Part shown: in pieces, positions 7,963 to 21,012 of the stretch
Layout: every line of letters starts with the position of its first letter
How positions within the stretch are numbered: the first letter of the stretch is position 1
Assembly: GCA_021323935.1 (NCBI GenBank)
Contig: JAJPJZ010000176.1
Span: 1 to 32,830, forward strand
Length of the DNA: 32,830 bases
DNA from: Terriglobia bacterium
GTDB taxonomy: Bacteria; Acidobacteriota; Terriglobia; Terriglobales; Acidobacteriaceae
Direction: 5' to 3'
Notes under the pieces: generated by a model
What the model was told of the DNA's origin: nothing
The model's database searches: none
The model's input: only the letters and a program-made list of their open reading frames with translations
Made by a program: the position numbers and the translations under genes

Positions 7963-9321
7963 TTAAAAATCGACGTGCAGCCGCGCGCCCGGAACCACCA
8001 CCGGCCCGCGATCACGGTTGTAGCCGGGATTTGCGATTTCCTGGACATCGATGCCGGCGAATACTCCCCGCCAGAGGTGGGCGGTGTAATAGGCTTCCAC
8101 GATCTGCTCACGCCCGTAGGTAAGAAAGCCATCGCCCAGCAGAAAGCCGCGGCCGCCCAGGCGCAGGTATTGCTGATGGTCTTTCGAGATGCCGTTAGAG
8201 ACGAAAGCGACGCCGAGTTTATCGAGCTTGCGGTGCCAGCTTGCGCCGGAGTAATCGCCGCCCGCCTCGATGGTCTGGTCCACTTCCGTATAGGCGAAGG
8301 ATTCGTTGTGGCCTTCATTCCATCCCCATCGCCCAAAGAGACGCAACGAATCCGTTACCGGCTGCTCCAGGTTGATGCCGAAGCCGTACTTGATCCGGCC
8401 CTGTCGGCGGGTGTTTTCGATGATCGGCCGGCTATCGAGTCCGCTGAGGAAGCGCGCAATGGACTCGCGATAGTTGCCCATGTTGGCGTCGTTCACGAAC
8501 GTCAGCAGGCGAACCACGGCGGGCCGGTTCAGCAGGCGATGCGAAGCCATTTCGAATTCAATGTTCTCGCTACGGGCGCGACTGAAGTCCCAATCAAGAT
8601 CGATGCCGTTCGCCACCTTCGGCATCAGCATCTCGGCAAATCGTGCCGCAAAGCCGCCGTCGTGATACTCAACCAGCGCGCCCCATGTGTAGCCCCGCGT
8701 ATCGGCGGCGTAGTCGAAGGCGCCGTTGTTGTCCACCGTCCAGTTCATGAATTGCAGGTGGCTATCGCTGCCGACTGAGTTGACGTCGAAGAAATCAGCG
8801 GCGCTGAACTTGCCCAGGCGGAATTCAAGCCGGCGAACGGGGACGGAAGTTGAAAGCGAAAGCCAGTTCCGGGCGGCCTCGGCGCGTTTCGGAGAAAGCG
8901 GGATGGTCTGGTGAAGCATGACGCGTGCCAGGTACGGAGTTGCCCCGAGCGCAGGATTGCGCACTACATCGAGGTTCGTGAATCCCGCCAGGCCCAGCGC
9001 ATCGCTGATGCCGCGGCCGCCCGTGGTCTCGACGTCGAGCAGCAGGTCAGTGTCGCGTGTCAGTAGAAAGCCGGTAAATAAAGTTGCGACGTGTGATGTG
9101 GCCTTCTCGTAGCGAGGCCGCAAGCTGTTTGCGCCGCTGTAGAGAGCGCGAAAATCAGGGTGCGCCTGGAAGATGACGTTGACCTGCCCTGAAAGCCACC
9201 AGCGGCCGGTCGGAGGGTGATCGAACATCGTGACCGGGTCCGGCGGTTGCTCCGCAGGCTGCTGCGCGTTGGCAAACGCGGCAATCAGCAACAGAAGCAG
9301 CATTACGAGCAGCACGCGCAT
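7963..9321 (-). CDS. OprB-like carbohydrate-selective porin
   Basis: This is a 452-residue outer-membrane protein. From the ATG at 9321 it opens with a clear signal peptide (MRVLLVMLLLLLIAAFANA, cleavage near AQQ), whereas the longer track ORF adds 54 charged residues before it. The mature part is rich in alternating amphipathic strands with aromatic residues (GRWWLSGQVNVIFQAHPDF, LEFRLGKFSAADFFD) and ends in Phe (LHVDF), as expected for a beta barrel recognised by BamA. The pattern of a periplasm-facing start followed by GRWGWNEGHNESFAYTE late in the chain resembles OprB/carbohydrate porins of Acidobacteriota. The substrate is unproven. It sits 54 bases upstream of the ADOP gene and 106 bases downstream of the M1 peptidase, all on the same strand. 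Confidence 0.75.
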   Translation of the reverse strand: MRVLLVMLLLLLIAAFANAQQPAEQPPDPVTMFDHPPTGRWWLSGQVNVIFQAHPDFRALYSGANSLRPRYEKATSHVATLFTGFLLTRDTDLLLDVETTGGRGISDALGLAGFTNLDVVRNPALGATPYLARVMLHQTIPLSPKRAEAARNWLSLSTSVPVRRLEFRLGKFSAADFFDVNSVGSDSHLQFMNWTVDNNGAFDYAADTRGYTWGALVEYHDGGFAARFAEMLMPKVANGIDLDWDFSRARSENIEFEMASHRLLNRPAVVRLLTFVNDANMGNYRESIARFLSGLDSRPIIENTRRQGRIKYGFGINLEQPVTDSLRLFGRWGWNEGHNESFAYTEVDQTIEAGGDYSGASWHRKLDKLGVAFVSNGISKDHQQYLRLGGRGFLLGDGFLTYGREQIVEAYYTAHLWRGVFAGIDVQEIANPGYNRDRGPVVVPGARLHVDF

Positions 9322-9427
9322 GGGGTGGTTTTCGAGCGAATGGTAATGGCGATCCCGGAACGAACGACTCAGGGCCGAAGGCGGCCAGGCGCGGCGTCGC
9401 CCCGAGGCGCCATCGTCGCAAAAGACA

Positions 9428-12085
<2,658 letters not shown>

Positions 12086-12109
12086 TACTCGCTCTCCCCG
12101 GCTTGCGCC

Positions 12110-13939
<1,830 letters not shown>

Positions 13940-13957
13940 GTGTCCTCGCTAACTGCC

Positions 13958-13973
13958 CGGGCGCATGCGCCCG
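13958..13973. promoter_or_regulatory. 16-bp perfect palindrome upstream of the symporter
   Basis: CGGGCGCATGCGCCCG is identical to its reverse complement and ends 18 bases before the GTG of the symporter, upstream of its AGGA site. It could be an operator for a dimeric regulator or an mRNA leader hairpin. Confidence 0.35.
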
Positions 13974-14059
13974 AACACCACGACTCGGCTCGACGGACGG
14001 CCGAACCAGCAGCCGCGGCAAGGCAGCATTGTACCGATGGCCGGCGAGACAAGAAGTGA

Positions 14060-14803
14060 TTAGTGGGCGGGGGTATGGTGGCGGTGCAGCAGCTTCGCTT
14101 CGAGGTCGGGGCCGAATTCAGAGAAGATGCCGCCCACACTGCCGTAGGCGAGCGAGATCGCCGAGCGGCTCATGGTCAGCTCAAAGCCGCGGTCTGACGG
14201 CGGGTAATACAGATTAGAGATGCCGCCGGTGGTGAAGGCGCCGAAGAAGTTCGCGAAGCTTGGCGAGCGCGTTCCCCGGTCGGTGCGGCACACAAATTCC
14301 TGGGTGATGGCGTGAGCCAGCCGCGTGCGGAAGCCGCCCTGGCCAAGCCGGAAAAATCGCGGGTCCTCCTTCAGCAGAATCGGGTAAAACGCGTTGCTGA
14401 AAAATCCGCTCGACATTCCATCCGCCAGCGCCGCGCCGTAACGCTTGCCGTATCCGGCGGCGCCCTGCCCATATTCAGGAAATTCGTTTTGCCACTGGCT
14501 CAGCCCGGCTTGCAACCCGATGGCTGCGCCCTCAAACGGATCAAACGCGGTCTTGGCCCAGAGGTGGAGCTTCTCAGGCGCAGTGAGCGGGCGCGCATTC
14601 TGGCGGCTGGTCACGCCGAACATGGGCACGACGCCCAGCATGCGCTGAGATTGCTCAGCCTGCATGGCCGTGTCTTCCGCGGTCTTGGGTTTCGCCGGCT
14701 GCGAGTTGGCTTTTACGTTGCCGTCGGAAGCGGCGGCAGGGCTTTGCTGCGCCACAGAAAACACAGATGCCAGGCAAAGAAGTGTGACCAGAGAGACGCG
14801 CAT
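14060..14803 (-). CDS. Secreted protein of unknown function
   Basis: This is a 247-residue protein with a clear signal peptide (MRVSLVTLLCLASVFSVAQQ) and then a low-complexity Ala/Lys/Pro linker to about residue 45. The body contains LWAKTAFDPFEGAAIGLQAG, GAAGYGKRYGAALADGMSS and LLKEDPRFFRLG, then Gly/Ser-rich segments, and ends in a His-rich tail (LLHRHHTPAH). The glycine- and aromatic-rich body could be membrane-associated or a small barrel, but I cannot name a family. I recall similar anonymous proteins from Acidobacteriota, without a known role. It is 120 bases upstream of the symporter start on the same strand. A TAGAAT box lies just before the ATG, without a good -35. Confidence 0.7.
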   Translation of the reverse strand: MRVSLVTLLCLASVFSVAQQSPAAASDGNVKANSQPAKPKTAEDTAMQAEQSQRMLGVVPMFGVTSRQNARPLTAPEKLHLWAKTAFDPFEGAAIGLQAGLSQWQNEFPEYGQGAAGYGKRYGAALADGMSSGFFSNAFYPILLKEDPRFFRLGQGGFRTRLAHAITQEFVCRTDRGTRSPSFANFFGAFTTGGISNLYYPPSDRGFELTMSRSAISLAYGSVGGIFSEFGPDLEAKLLHRHHTPAH

Positions 14804-14926
14804 TCAGCACCGATTCTAGGCGTGGGGTAGGTAACGCAACCTGAGCAAACTATTATTTGTTTGTAACGAGTTGACAGCCAGATTACGAACGGCCAGCACC
14901 CAACGCGGCAAGGCTTTGGCCGCCGG

Positions 14927-16261
14927 CTAGAACGGCCTGGCGTGAGCGGACGCAATTGCCGGATTGCGGTAGAGAAGCGCACCGCCCACGCACCATGCGG
15001 CCGCAATGGCGTATTCGCTGGCCGTGAAGTGGCCGGGAATGGCGGGAAGCAGCTTGATGGCGAGCAGCGTGACGGCAACCGCCGCGCCCACTAGCGCAAT
15101 GCCGGCGCCTTTGCGGCGCATGAGCAGAAATGAAACGCAGGCGAACAGCCAGCCGGCAGCGCCTGCTGCGGAACCAATTTCGGTAATCGGGACCAGCACG
15201 GCTTCACCCGCCAGCACGGCTGCCGCCGTCATCAACGCAGCACAAACAATTGCCGCAGTTGGCGTTTGCCGCCGCGGATGCAAGCTCCCCAGCGCTTGCG
15301 GAACGTAGCCGGCGCGGCCCAGGGCAAACAGCAATCGAGTGGCCGCCACAAAGTTGCCGTTAAAAATCTTGACAAGTGAAACCAGCGCCACCGCCAGAAT
15401 GGCGTTGGCCAGCCACTTTGCGCCGAAAGCTCGCTCGAAGGCAGTCGCTGTCAGGAAGCCGCCCGAGCCCAGGTTTCGCCACGGGTACACGTAGCTTGCC
15501 GCCGCAATTACGGCGAGGTAAAACAGGACGCCCACGGCGAGCGCCAGCAGAATGGCGCGGAAGAAATTCTTTCGCCGAAAATCGACACGCGACTCTTCCG
15601 AGCACTTTGCCACCGCCTCAAAGCCAATCAGGAAATAAGGCGCGATCTGCAGCACCAGGATGATCGAGACCCACGGCGAATGCGTGAACAGCGGCTGGAG
15701 ATTGCCGCTTGATCCGCGCACCGCTGCCAACACCACGAACGCGGCGCCGCACGCCAGGATCGCAAAGCTCGACCAGTTCTGCAGCCGCGCCGTCACGCTG
15801 ATGCCGCGGTGGTTCAGCAAAGCAATTAGGGCGATGAGCAGGAGGCCGACCACGAGCTGCGGCCACTCGACCACGAGCCCGCCCACGGAGTACAGGGTTC
15901 CGCGATTCAGTGCAGGGAACAGCCGCGCCAGGATTTTGCCGATGGCAACCGCCTCCCACGGGCAGACCACCAGGTATGCCGGGACCATCAGCCAGCCCGC
16001 AAAAAAGCTCGCACGCGGCGGCATCACGGCGGAGGCGTAAGCCAGCTCAGCGCCGGCATCGGGAATGGCGGCCACGAGCTGCCCATAAACCCAGGCGATG
16101 GGCAGCAGCGCAAGCCCGCAGAGCGCAAAGCCAAGCATGGTGCCGGCAGGGCCGCCCCGGGCCAGCCAGTCATCCATTAATACGAGCCAGCCCGCGCCGA
16201 TCATCGTGCCCCAGCCGAGCGCGAAATAATCAACTACGCGAAGTTTACGGGCCAGCGGCAT
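14927..16261 (-). CDS. APC-superfamily amino acid permease
   Basis: This is a 444-residue transporter with about 12 hydrophobic segments. The first helix carries the broken-helix glycine motif GTMIGAGW (residues 18-25), the usual substrate and ion site of APC proteins, followed by LPIAWVYGQLVAAIPDAGAELAY, which is also typical of the family. I chose ATG 16261 (MPLARKLRVVDYFALGWG) because the 22 residues added by the track start are not family-like. Unlike the other APC protein at 3170 it has no cytosolic extension. It is divergent from the DUF2306 gene, with 72 bases between the starts. The substrate is unknown, probably an amino acid. Confidence 0.85.
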   Translation of the reverse strand: MPLARKLRVVDYFALGWGTMIGAGWLVLMDDWLARGGPAGTMLGFALCGLALLPIAWVYGQLVAAIPDAGAELAYASAVMPPRASFFAGWLMVPAYLVVCPWEAVAIGKILARLFPALNRGTLYSVGGLVVEWPQLVVGLLLIALIALLNHRGISVTARLQNWSSFAILACGAAFVVLAAVRGSSGNLQPLFTHSPWVSIILVLQIAPYFLIGFEAVAKCSEESRVDFRRKNFFRAILLALAVGVLFYLAVIAAASYVYPWRNLGSGGFLTATAFERAFGAKWLANAILAVALVSLVKIFNGNFVAATRLLFALGRAGYVPQALGSLHPRRQTPTAAIVCAALMTAAAVLAGEAVLVPITEIGSAAGAAGWLFACVSFLLMRRKGAGIALVGAAVAVTLLAIKLLPAIPGHFTASEYAIAAAWCVGGALLYRNPAIASAHARPF

Positions 16262-16333
16262 TTTGGCGTGCCTAGGATATCTGACCGCACGGCTTCCGTG
16301 GTATGCTCCCCACAATTCGGGGGACACCGTTAC

Positions 16334-17020
16334 ATGGCAAGCGCACTTTCAGCCCCGGCCTGGCAGCCGCCTCGCCGGTCAAAGAAGAAAATCGTCTTCT
16401 GGTTGGTTTTTTTCGCTGTCACTGCATTCGTCACTTACATGAAGAATGCGCGCGTCTTCGATCCATCCTCTGAAGTCGCCCGCCACTTCAGCCCCGGAAC
16501 CAGGTTCCTGATTCCGCACGCATTCTTTTCCGGCATCGCGCTGGTGATGGGCGCCTTGCAGTTTTCAAACCGCCTGCGCGCGCGCTTCCTCGCGCTGCAT
16601 CGCAGGCTCGGCTATGTGTACGTTGTTTGTGTGGTGGTGGGCGCGCCGATGGCGATTCCGCTCTCCGTGAAAATCGGCACGCCTTCCCTGGTGGCAGCGT
16701 CAGTGGTGCAGACGTTTGGCTGGGTGGCCTGCACTTTGATCGCGCTCTACTGCATCCGCAACGGCAATATTCAACAGCACCGGCGCTGGATGCTGCGCGG
16801 CTACCCGTTCGCGGTGGTGTTTACCGTGACGCGAGTCATCATTCCGATCCCGCCAATCCTGCGTTCAGGAGTTGTCGGAACCGAAATCGTGGTGTGGTGC
16901 ACGATCGCCGCCGCGGCTTTTCTGCCGACGCTCGTGCTTGAGTGGCCGGCACTGCGCCGCGCCCGCCCATCTGCACCGCGGGCCTCGGCTACTGCTCAGG
17001 CGGCGACTGCGGTGCAGTGA
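16334..17020 (+). CDS. DUF2306-type membrane protein
   Basis: This 228-residue protein has a short basic N-terminus and about six hydrophobic segments (20-36, 58-77, 93-113, 117-141, 157-174, 183-202). It has the histidine/arginine pattern I associate with DUF2306: PHAFFSG (H62), LHRRLGY (H89) and QQHRRWMLRGY (H149). Histidines placed at helix ends suggest cofactor binding such as heme, but no function is established. ATG 16334 is preceded by GGGGGA about nine bases upstream; the track start at 16268 lacks such a site. The last 32 bases overlap the 3' end of the convergent VPS10-like gene. The Ala/Pro-rich C-terminal tail looks dispensable. Confidence 0.75.
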   Translation: MASALSAPAWQPPRRSKKKIVFWLVFFAVTAFVTYMKNARVFDPSSEVARHFSPGTRFLIPHAFFSGIALVMGALQFSNRLRARFLALHRRLGYVYVVCVVVGAPMAIPLSVKIGTPSLVAASVVQTFGWVACTLIALYCIRNGNIQQHRRWMLRGYPFAVVFTVTRVIIPIPPILRSGVVGTEIVVWCTIAAAAFLPTLVLEWPALRRARPSAPRASATAQAATAVQ

Positions 17021-20000
17021 GCGAAAGCTCAGGCAAGCCCGCCTGGCGCAACTGGGAGTTGATGCCGGGCAGCGACTGCTTGAACTCATTCAGGCGTGGC
17101 GTCATGGCGTCGAACTGACGTTGCAGCTCGGCGGCAGCCTCCGCATCCTGCGAAGTCGGCGCTGCATCAGCTTCCTCCACCGCGTTCATCAAGGCCAGCA
17201 GGCCCCCGCGAATTGAGGTCACGGTATCCTGCCGTGGGCCGGCGCCGCGGCCGCCGCCAAAGCCCTGTTCCTGCCCCAGCAGCGCTGTGACTTTCTGCAG
17301 CGTGTCATTCACCACCGCAGGCGAATTCTGGCCCTGGCGCATCTGGTTCAATTGCGAGCGCATCGATTGCAGCGCCTGGAAGGCCTGGTTCGCCGCCACA
17401 GCCTGGTCGTAGAGCTTTTTGGCCAGCGTGAACTGCGCCTGCAGATCGGCGGCTGAGGCCTTGACGCGCGGATCGTTGCGCACATCGAGCATCTGCGTGG
17501 CGGTTTGACCGTGGGCGGTCACCGTGACCTTGTAACGGCCAGGCGTCACCCACGGCGATGTGCCCGAAGGCGCCGTGTTATGCGGCACGGCCGCGATGGG
17601 ATAATTCGGGCGAATGCCCGGCAGCGGCGCCCAGTGCAGGTCCCACACCATGCGGTGCATGCCGGCGCTGGTACCGATGCGTTGCGGCGGGCGCAGCCAA
17701 TACAGCGGGATGGCCAGCCGCGGGTCGACTTCCGGCACAGGATCAGCGCTGGAATAGCGCCGAACCAGGTTGCCGCCCGCATCCGCAATCTCGATGGTCA
17801 CCGGCCCGGACGCATCGGCGCCCAGCCAGTAATCAATGATGGCCCCGTCGGGCGGGTTCTGCCCTGCCGGCGTATCGGGCGGCAGCGGCGTATCGGGATT
17901 CATGTCCCAGCGCACGCGGGTTGCGACCTCAGGAGCAAACAGCTCCAGCGGCTTTTGCTCCGCGCCCGCAGCTATCTGGCGCAGGGCCGTAATGTCATCC
18001 AGGATCCAGAAGCCGCGCCCATGCGTGCCGGCCGCCAGGTCGTCATCTTTGACAATGATGTCGCGCACCGAGCTGGCCGGCATGTTCAGCCGCAGCGATT
18101 GCCAGCGCTCCCCATCATCAAAGCTCACGTAAACGGCGCGCTCGGTTGCGGCGAACAGCAGTCCCTTGCGCTTGGGATCTTCGCGCACGGAATTCACATT
18201 TTCATCTTGCGGAATGCCGCTGACGATTTCCGTCCAGGTGTTGCCGCCATCATGCGTGCGCAAGATATGGGGCCGCAAGTCGTCGAGGCGAATGGTGTTG
18301 ATGGCGGCGTACGCGGTCTGCGCGTCGAAATGGCCGGCATCGAGTTGCGAAACCTTAGCCCACGGCGCAAGCTGCGGCGGCGTCACGTTGCTCCAGTTTG
18401 CGCCACTGTTCGTCGTGACCTGAATTTGGCCGTCATCGGTGCCTGCCCAGATGCGGTTCACGTCGAGCGGGGAAGGCGCCACAGCGTAGATCACGCCGCG
18501 CTGCGCCGGCTGCGCTGACTGCTCGCCTTTATATTTGCCCACGCTTGCGGGGATTTCCCACGTCTTGCGCGTCAGGTCAGGAGAAATCTGCTTCCAGTGA
18601 TTGCCGCCGTCGCGAGTTTCCCACAGCATGTTGCTGGCGACATAAAGAATGTGCGGGTCCTTCGGCGAAAAAATCACCGGCTCGGTGCGCACCGCACGAT
18701 AATCGGGGCCGCGCAACGGCTTTGGCGAAACGTTTGCCACCTGCCCGGTGCGCCGGTCGTAGCGCGTCACCTTGCCGCCGTAAACCAGGTCCGGATCGAG
18801 CGGGTCAGGCGCAGCATACCCATACTCTTCAACCGCCACCGGGTGCCAGTCGCGCATAGTGATCTCGCCGTCATTGCCGCGGCTGCGAATGCACACTGAG
18901 CCGCTGTCCTGCTGCCCGCTGCACAGCCGGTAGGGAAAGGCGTTATCAGCGGTGACGTGATACACCGCGGCCGTGGGCTGCGTGTACCACGAGCTCCAGC
19001 TTTCGCCGCCATTTACGCTGATAATTGCGCCCTGGTCGCTGGTGATCAAAATAATGTTCGGGTCGTTGGGATTGATCCAGATGTTCTGATAATCGTCGCC
19101 GCCGGGAGCGCCGCGAATGCCAGTCCAGCTTTTGCCGCCGTCGGTTGATTTCCACACCACCGTGCTGGTGACATAGAGCACATCAGGATTTTTAGGATCA
19201 ACCCGCGGCACCGGCAGGTCGCCGCCGCCGATGCGCGAAGCCGGGCGCGTGTCGGTCGTGGTTTGCGTCCAGTTGTCGCCGCCGTCATCGGAGCGATAGA
19301 TGCTGACGCTGCGCCCATTGGCAACCGTGGCGTAGAGCCGCTGCGAATCGAGGGGCGAGATGGTGACATCAACCTGCACGACGCCTTCGGGCAGCCCTTT
19401 TGTTAGCTGCCGCCAGGTTGTGCCGCCATCCACCGACTTAAACAATCCTCCCGTCGTCCCGCCCCATGCCGAGTTTTCCCACGGCCCTTGCCGCGCCTCC
19501 CACATGCCGGCGTACACCACCTGCGGATTGCTGGGATCGATTTCTACAAATGAGCCGCCGGTGTTTTCGTCTTTGTACAGGACCTTCTCGAAGGTCTGGC
19601 CGCCGTCGGTTGAGCGGAAGATGCCGCGCTCCTGGTTCGGCCCATAAGGATGGCCGAGTGCAGCCACGAACAGGCGATCGGGATTGCGCGGGTCCACTGA
19701 AATCCAGGGGATCTGCTGGGTGTCGCGCAACTGCGGCAGGTGGGTCCAGGTTTTGCCGCCGTCGAGCGACTTGTACATGCCGTCGCCCAGCGCCAGGTCA
19801 GGCCGGTTCAGGCCTTCACCGGTGCCGGCGTAAATCGTGTTAGGTTGCGCCGGAGAAATGCCCAGCGCGCCGATAGAGCCTACCGGCTGGTCGTTCCACA
19901 ATGATTGCCAGGTGTGGCCGTAATCGGTCGTCTTCCACACGCCACCATTCGATACGCCGATATAAAACACGTTCGGCTGCGCGGCGATTCCCGCCAGCGC

Positions 20001-20132
20001 GCGCGTGCGCCCGCCACGATAAGGCCCGATTTCACGCCAGCGCATGTCTTGAAACAGGCGCGAATCGTAAGACTGCGAAAAACAGAAAACTGAGAGGAGC
20101 GAGAAGAGCAGGAACAGGTGTGCACGTTTCAC
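16989..20132 (-). CDS. Secreted sortilin/VPS10-like Asp-box protein (annotated glycosyl hydrolase-like)
   Basis: This 1047-residue protein starts at GTG with a signal peptide (MKRAHLFLLFSLLSVFCFSQ). It begins WREIGPYRGGRTRALAGIA, usual for this large bacterial family. I count eleven Asp-box-like repeats (S/T-x-D-x-G-x-x-W/F): TDYGHTW, SLDGGKTW, STDGGQTF, SVDGGTTW, SDDGGDNW, STDGGKSW, SVNGGESW, TRDGGNHW, TNSGANW, THDGGNTW and SFDDGERW. Together they imply one or two beta-propellers over residues 30-700. The C-terminal third has an Ig-like strand region and then a helical segment (about 890-1035). Such proteins are often labelled glycosyl hydrolase, but no sialidase active-site set can be confirmed, so binding or scaffolding outside the cytoplasm is equally possible. 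Confidence 0.85.
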   Translation of the reverse strand: MKRAHLFLLFSLLSVFCFSQSYDSRLFQDMRWREIGPYRGGRTRALAGIAAQPNVFYIGVSNGGVWKTTDYGHTWQSLWNDQPVGSIGALGISPAQPNTIYAGTGEGLNRPDLALGDGMYKSLDGGKTWTHLPQLRDTQQIPWISVDPRNPDRLFVAALGHPYGPNQERGIFRSTDGGQTFEKVLYKDENTGGSFVEIDPSNPQVVYAGMWEARQGPWENSAWGGTTGGLFKSVDGGTTWRQLTKGLPEGVVQVDVTISPLDSQRLYATVANGRSVSIYRSDDGGDNWTQTTTDTRPASRIGGGDLPVPRVDPKNPDVLYVTSTVVWKSTDGGKSWTGIRGAPGGDDYQNIWINPNDPNIILITSDQGAIISVNGGESWSSWYTQPTAAVYHVTADNAFPYRLCSGQQDSGSVCIRSRGNDGEITMRDWHPVAVEEYGYAAPDPLDPDLVYGGKVTRYDRRTGQVANVSPKPLRGPDYRAVRTEPVIFSPKDPHILYVASNMLWETRDGGNHWKQISPDLTRKTWEIPASVGKYKGEQSAQPAQRGVIYAVAPSPLDVNRIWAGTDDGQIQVTTNSGANWSNVTPPQLAPWAKVSQLDAGHFDAQTAYAAINTIRLDDLRPHILRTHDGGNTWTEIVSGIPQDENVNSVREDPKRKGLLFAATERAVYVSFDDGERWQSLRLNMPASSVRDIIVKDDDLAAGTHGRGFWILDDITALRQIAAGAEQKPLELFAPEVATRVRWDMNPDTPLPPDTPAGQNPPDGAIIDYWLGADASGPVTIEIADAGGNLVRRYSSADPVPEVDPRLAIPLYWLRPPQRIGTSAGMHRMVWDLHWAPLPGIRPNYPIAAVPHNTAPSGTSPWVTPGRYKVTVTAHGQTATQMLDVRNDPRVKASAADLQAQFTLAKKLYDQAVAANQAFQALQSMRSQLNQMRQGQNSPAVVNDTLQKVTALLGQEQGFGGGRGAGPRQDTVTSIRGGLLALMNAVEEADAAPTSQDAEAAAELQRQFDAMTPRLNEFKQSLPGINSQLRQAGLPELSLTAPQSPPEQ

Positions 20133-20158
20133 GCCCGAAAGATTAAAGGCAGGCGCGC

Positions 20159-20186
20159 AAAGTTAAAAGGCAAAAGTTAAAAGGCA
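20159..20186. repeat. 14-bp perfect tandem duplication
   Basis: AAAGTTAAAAGGCA occurs twice in direct succession in the gap between the VPS10-like gene and nth. Its AT-richness contrasts with the surrounding sequence. Purpose unknown. Confidence 0.6.
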
Positions 20187-20250
20187 GAGTACAAGGATGC
20201 TTCAACCGGCCAGCAAGTGTTTGATTGCCGCGATGAGCGGCGCGCGCAGC

Positions 20251-20985
20251 CTACGGTTTGGCGTTCTTGTGGACTTCCACGGTGCTCCAGGTTTTGTCGG
20301 CGGCGTGGCAGATATTTTCCAGCGGGCATTCGGCGCATTTTGGCCTGCGCGCGATGCACAGCTTGCGCCCATGCCAGATGACCTGGTGCGAAAAATCTGT
20401 CCAGCGCTCGCGCGGGATGATGCGCATCAGGTCCTGCTCGATTTTCACGGGCTCATCGTTCCGGGTGAGCTCCAGCCGCCGCGAAATGCGATGCACGTGA
20501 GTATCGACAACTACGCCCTCATTCTTCCTGAACCAGGTGCCGAGGACCACATTGGCCGTCTTCCGAGCCACACCCGGAATCGTGAGCAGCTCGTCCATGG
20601 TTTCGGGCACGCGGCCGCCAAAGTCGCTCGTGACCTTCTTGGCCGCGCCCACCAGCGATTTCGACTTGTTGCGAAAAAAGCCGGTGGAGCGAATGTCAGG
20701 CTCGAGCTGCTCCGGCTTCAGCGCCGCAAACTCAGCCGGCGTGGGATATTTGCGGAACAGCTCCGGCGTCACCATGTTCACCCGAACATCCGTGCATTGC
20801 GCCGAAAGAATCGTTGCCACCAGCAGCTCCCACGCGCTGCTGTGATTCAAGGCGCAGGTCACCGCCGGATAAGCGGCATCGAGCCGCTTCATGATTTTGC
20901 TCACGCGGTCAGCCGCCAGCGGATCAAAGCGCACGGCCTTGCGGCCGGTTCTCCTGGCTGGCGATTTCGTCGATGACTTGGCCAA
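20251..20985 (-). CDS. nth: Endonuclease III (DNA glycosylase/AP lyase)
   Basis: This 244-residue base-excision-repair enzyme removes oxidised pyrimidines and cuts the abasic site. The helix-hairpin-helix LTIPGVARKTANVVL contains the catalytic Lys (K142), and VVDTHVHRIS contains the catalytic Asp (D161). The C-terminal iron-sulfur loop is intact, with C210-x6-C217-x2-C220-x5-C226. LLVATILSAQCTDVRVN is the family's second signature. The only plausible start is TTG at 20985: an in-frame TAG, which is the stop of the upstream gene, lies 27 bases before it, and no in-frame ATG appears until residue 32, inside the conserved domain. The basic N-terminal 20 residues are extra relative to E. coli Nth (211). 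It is co-directional with the HemQ-like gene. Confidence 0.95.
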   Translation of the reverse strand: MAKSSTKSPARRTGRKAVRFDPLAADRVSKIMKRLDAAYPAVTCALNHSSAWELLVATILSAQCTDVRVNMVTPELFRKYPTPAEFAALKPEQLEPDIRSTGFFRNKSKSLVGAAKKVTSDFGGRVPETMDELLTIPGVARKTANVVLGTWFRKNEGVVVDTHVHRISRRLELTRNDEPVKIEQDLMRIIPRERWTDFSHQVIWHGRKLCIARRPKCAECPLENICHAADKTWSTVEVHKNAKP

Positions 20986-21012
20986 TTTGCGTATCTGAGC
21001 CGCGAATCGCCG

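Noticed and set aside
16989-17020. 32-base overlap of the DUF2306 and VPS10-like genes as sign of a frameshift
   Set aside because: Both C-termini look natural (a low-complexity tail and a normal ending), so it is more simply a short convergent overlap.
17505-18518. 337-aa plus-strand ORF
   Set aside because: Antisense shadow of the VPS10-like gene; Arg-rich composition without domains.
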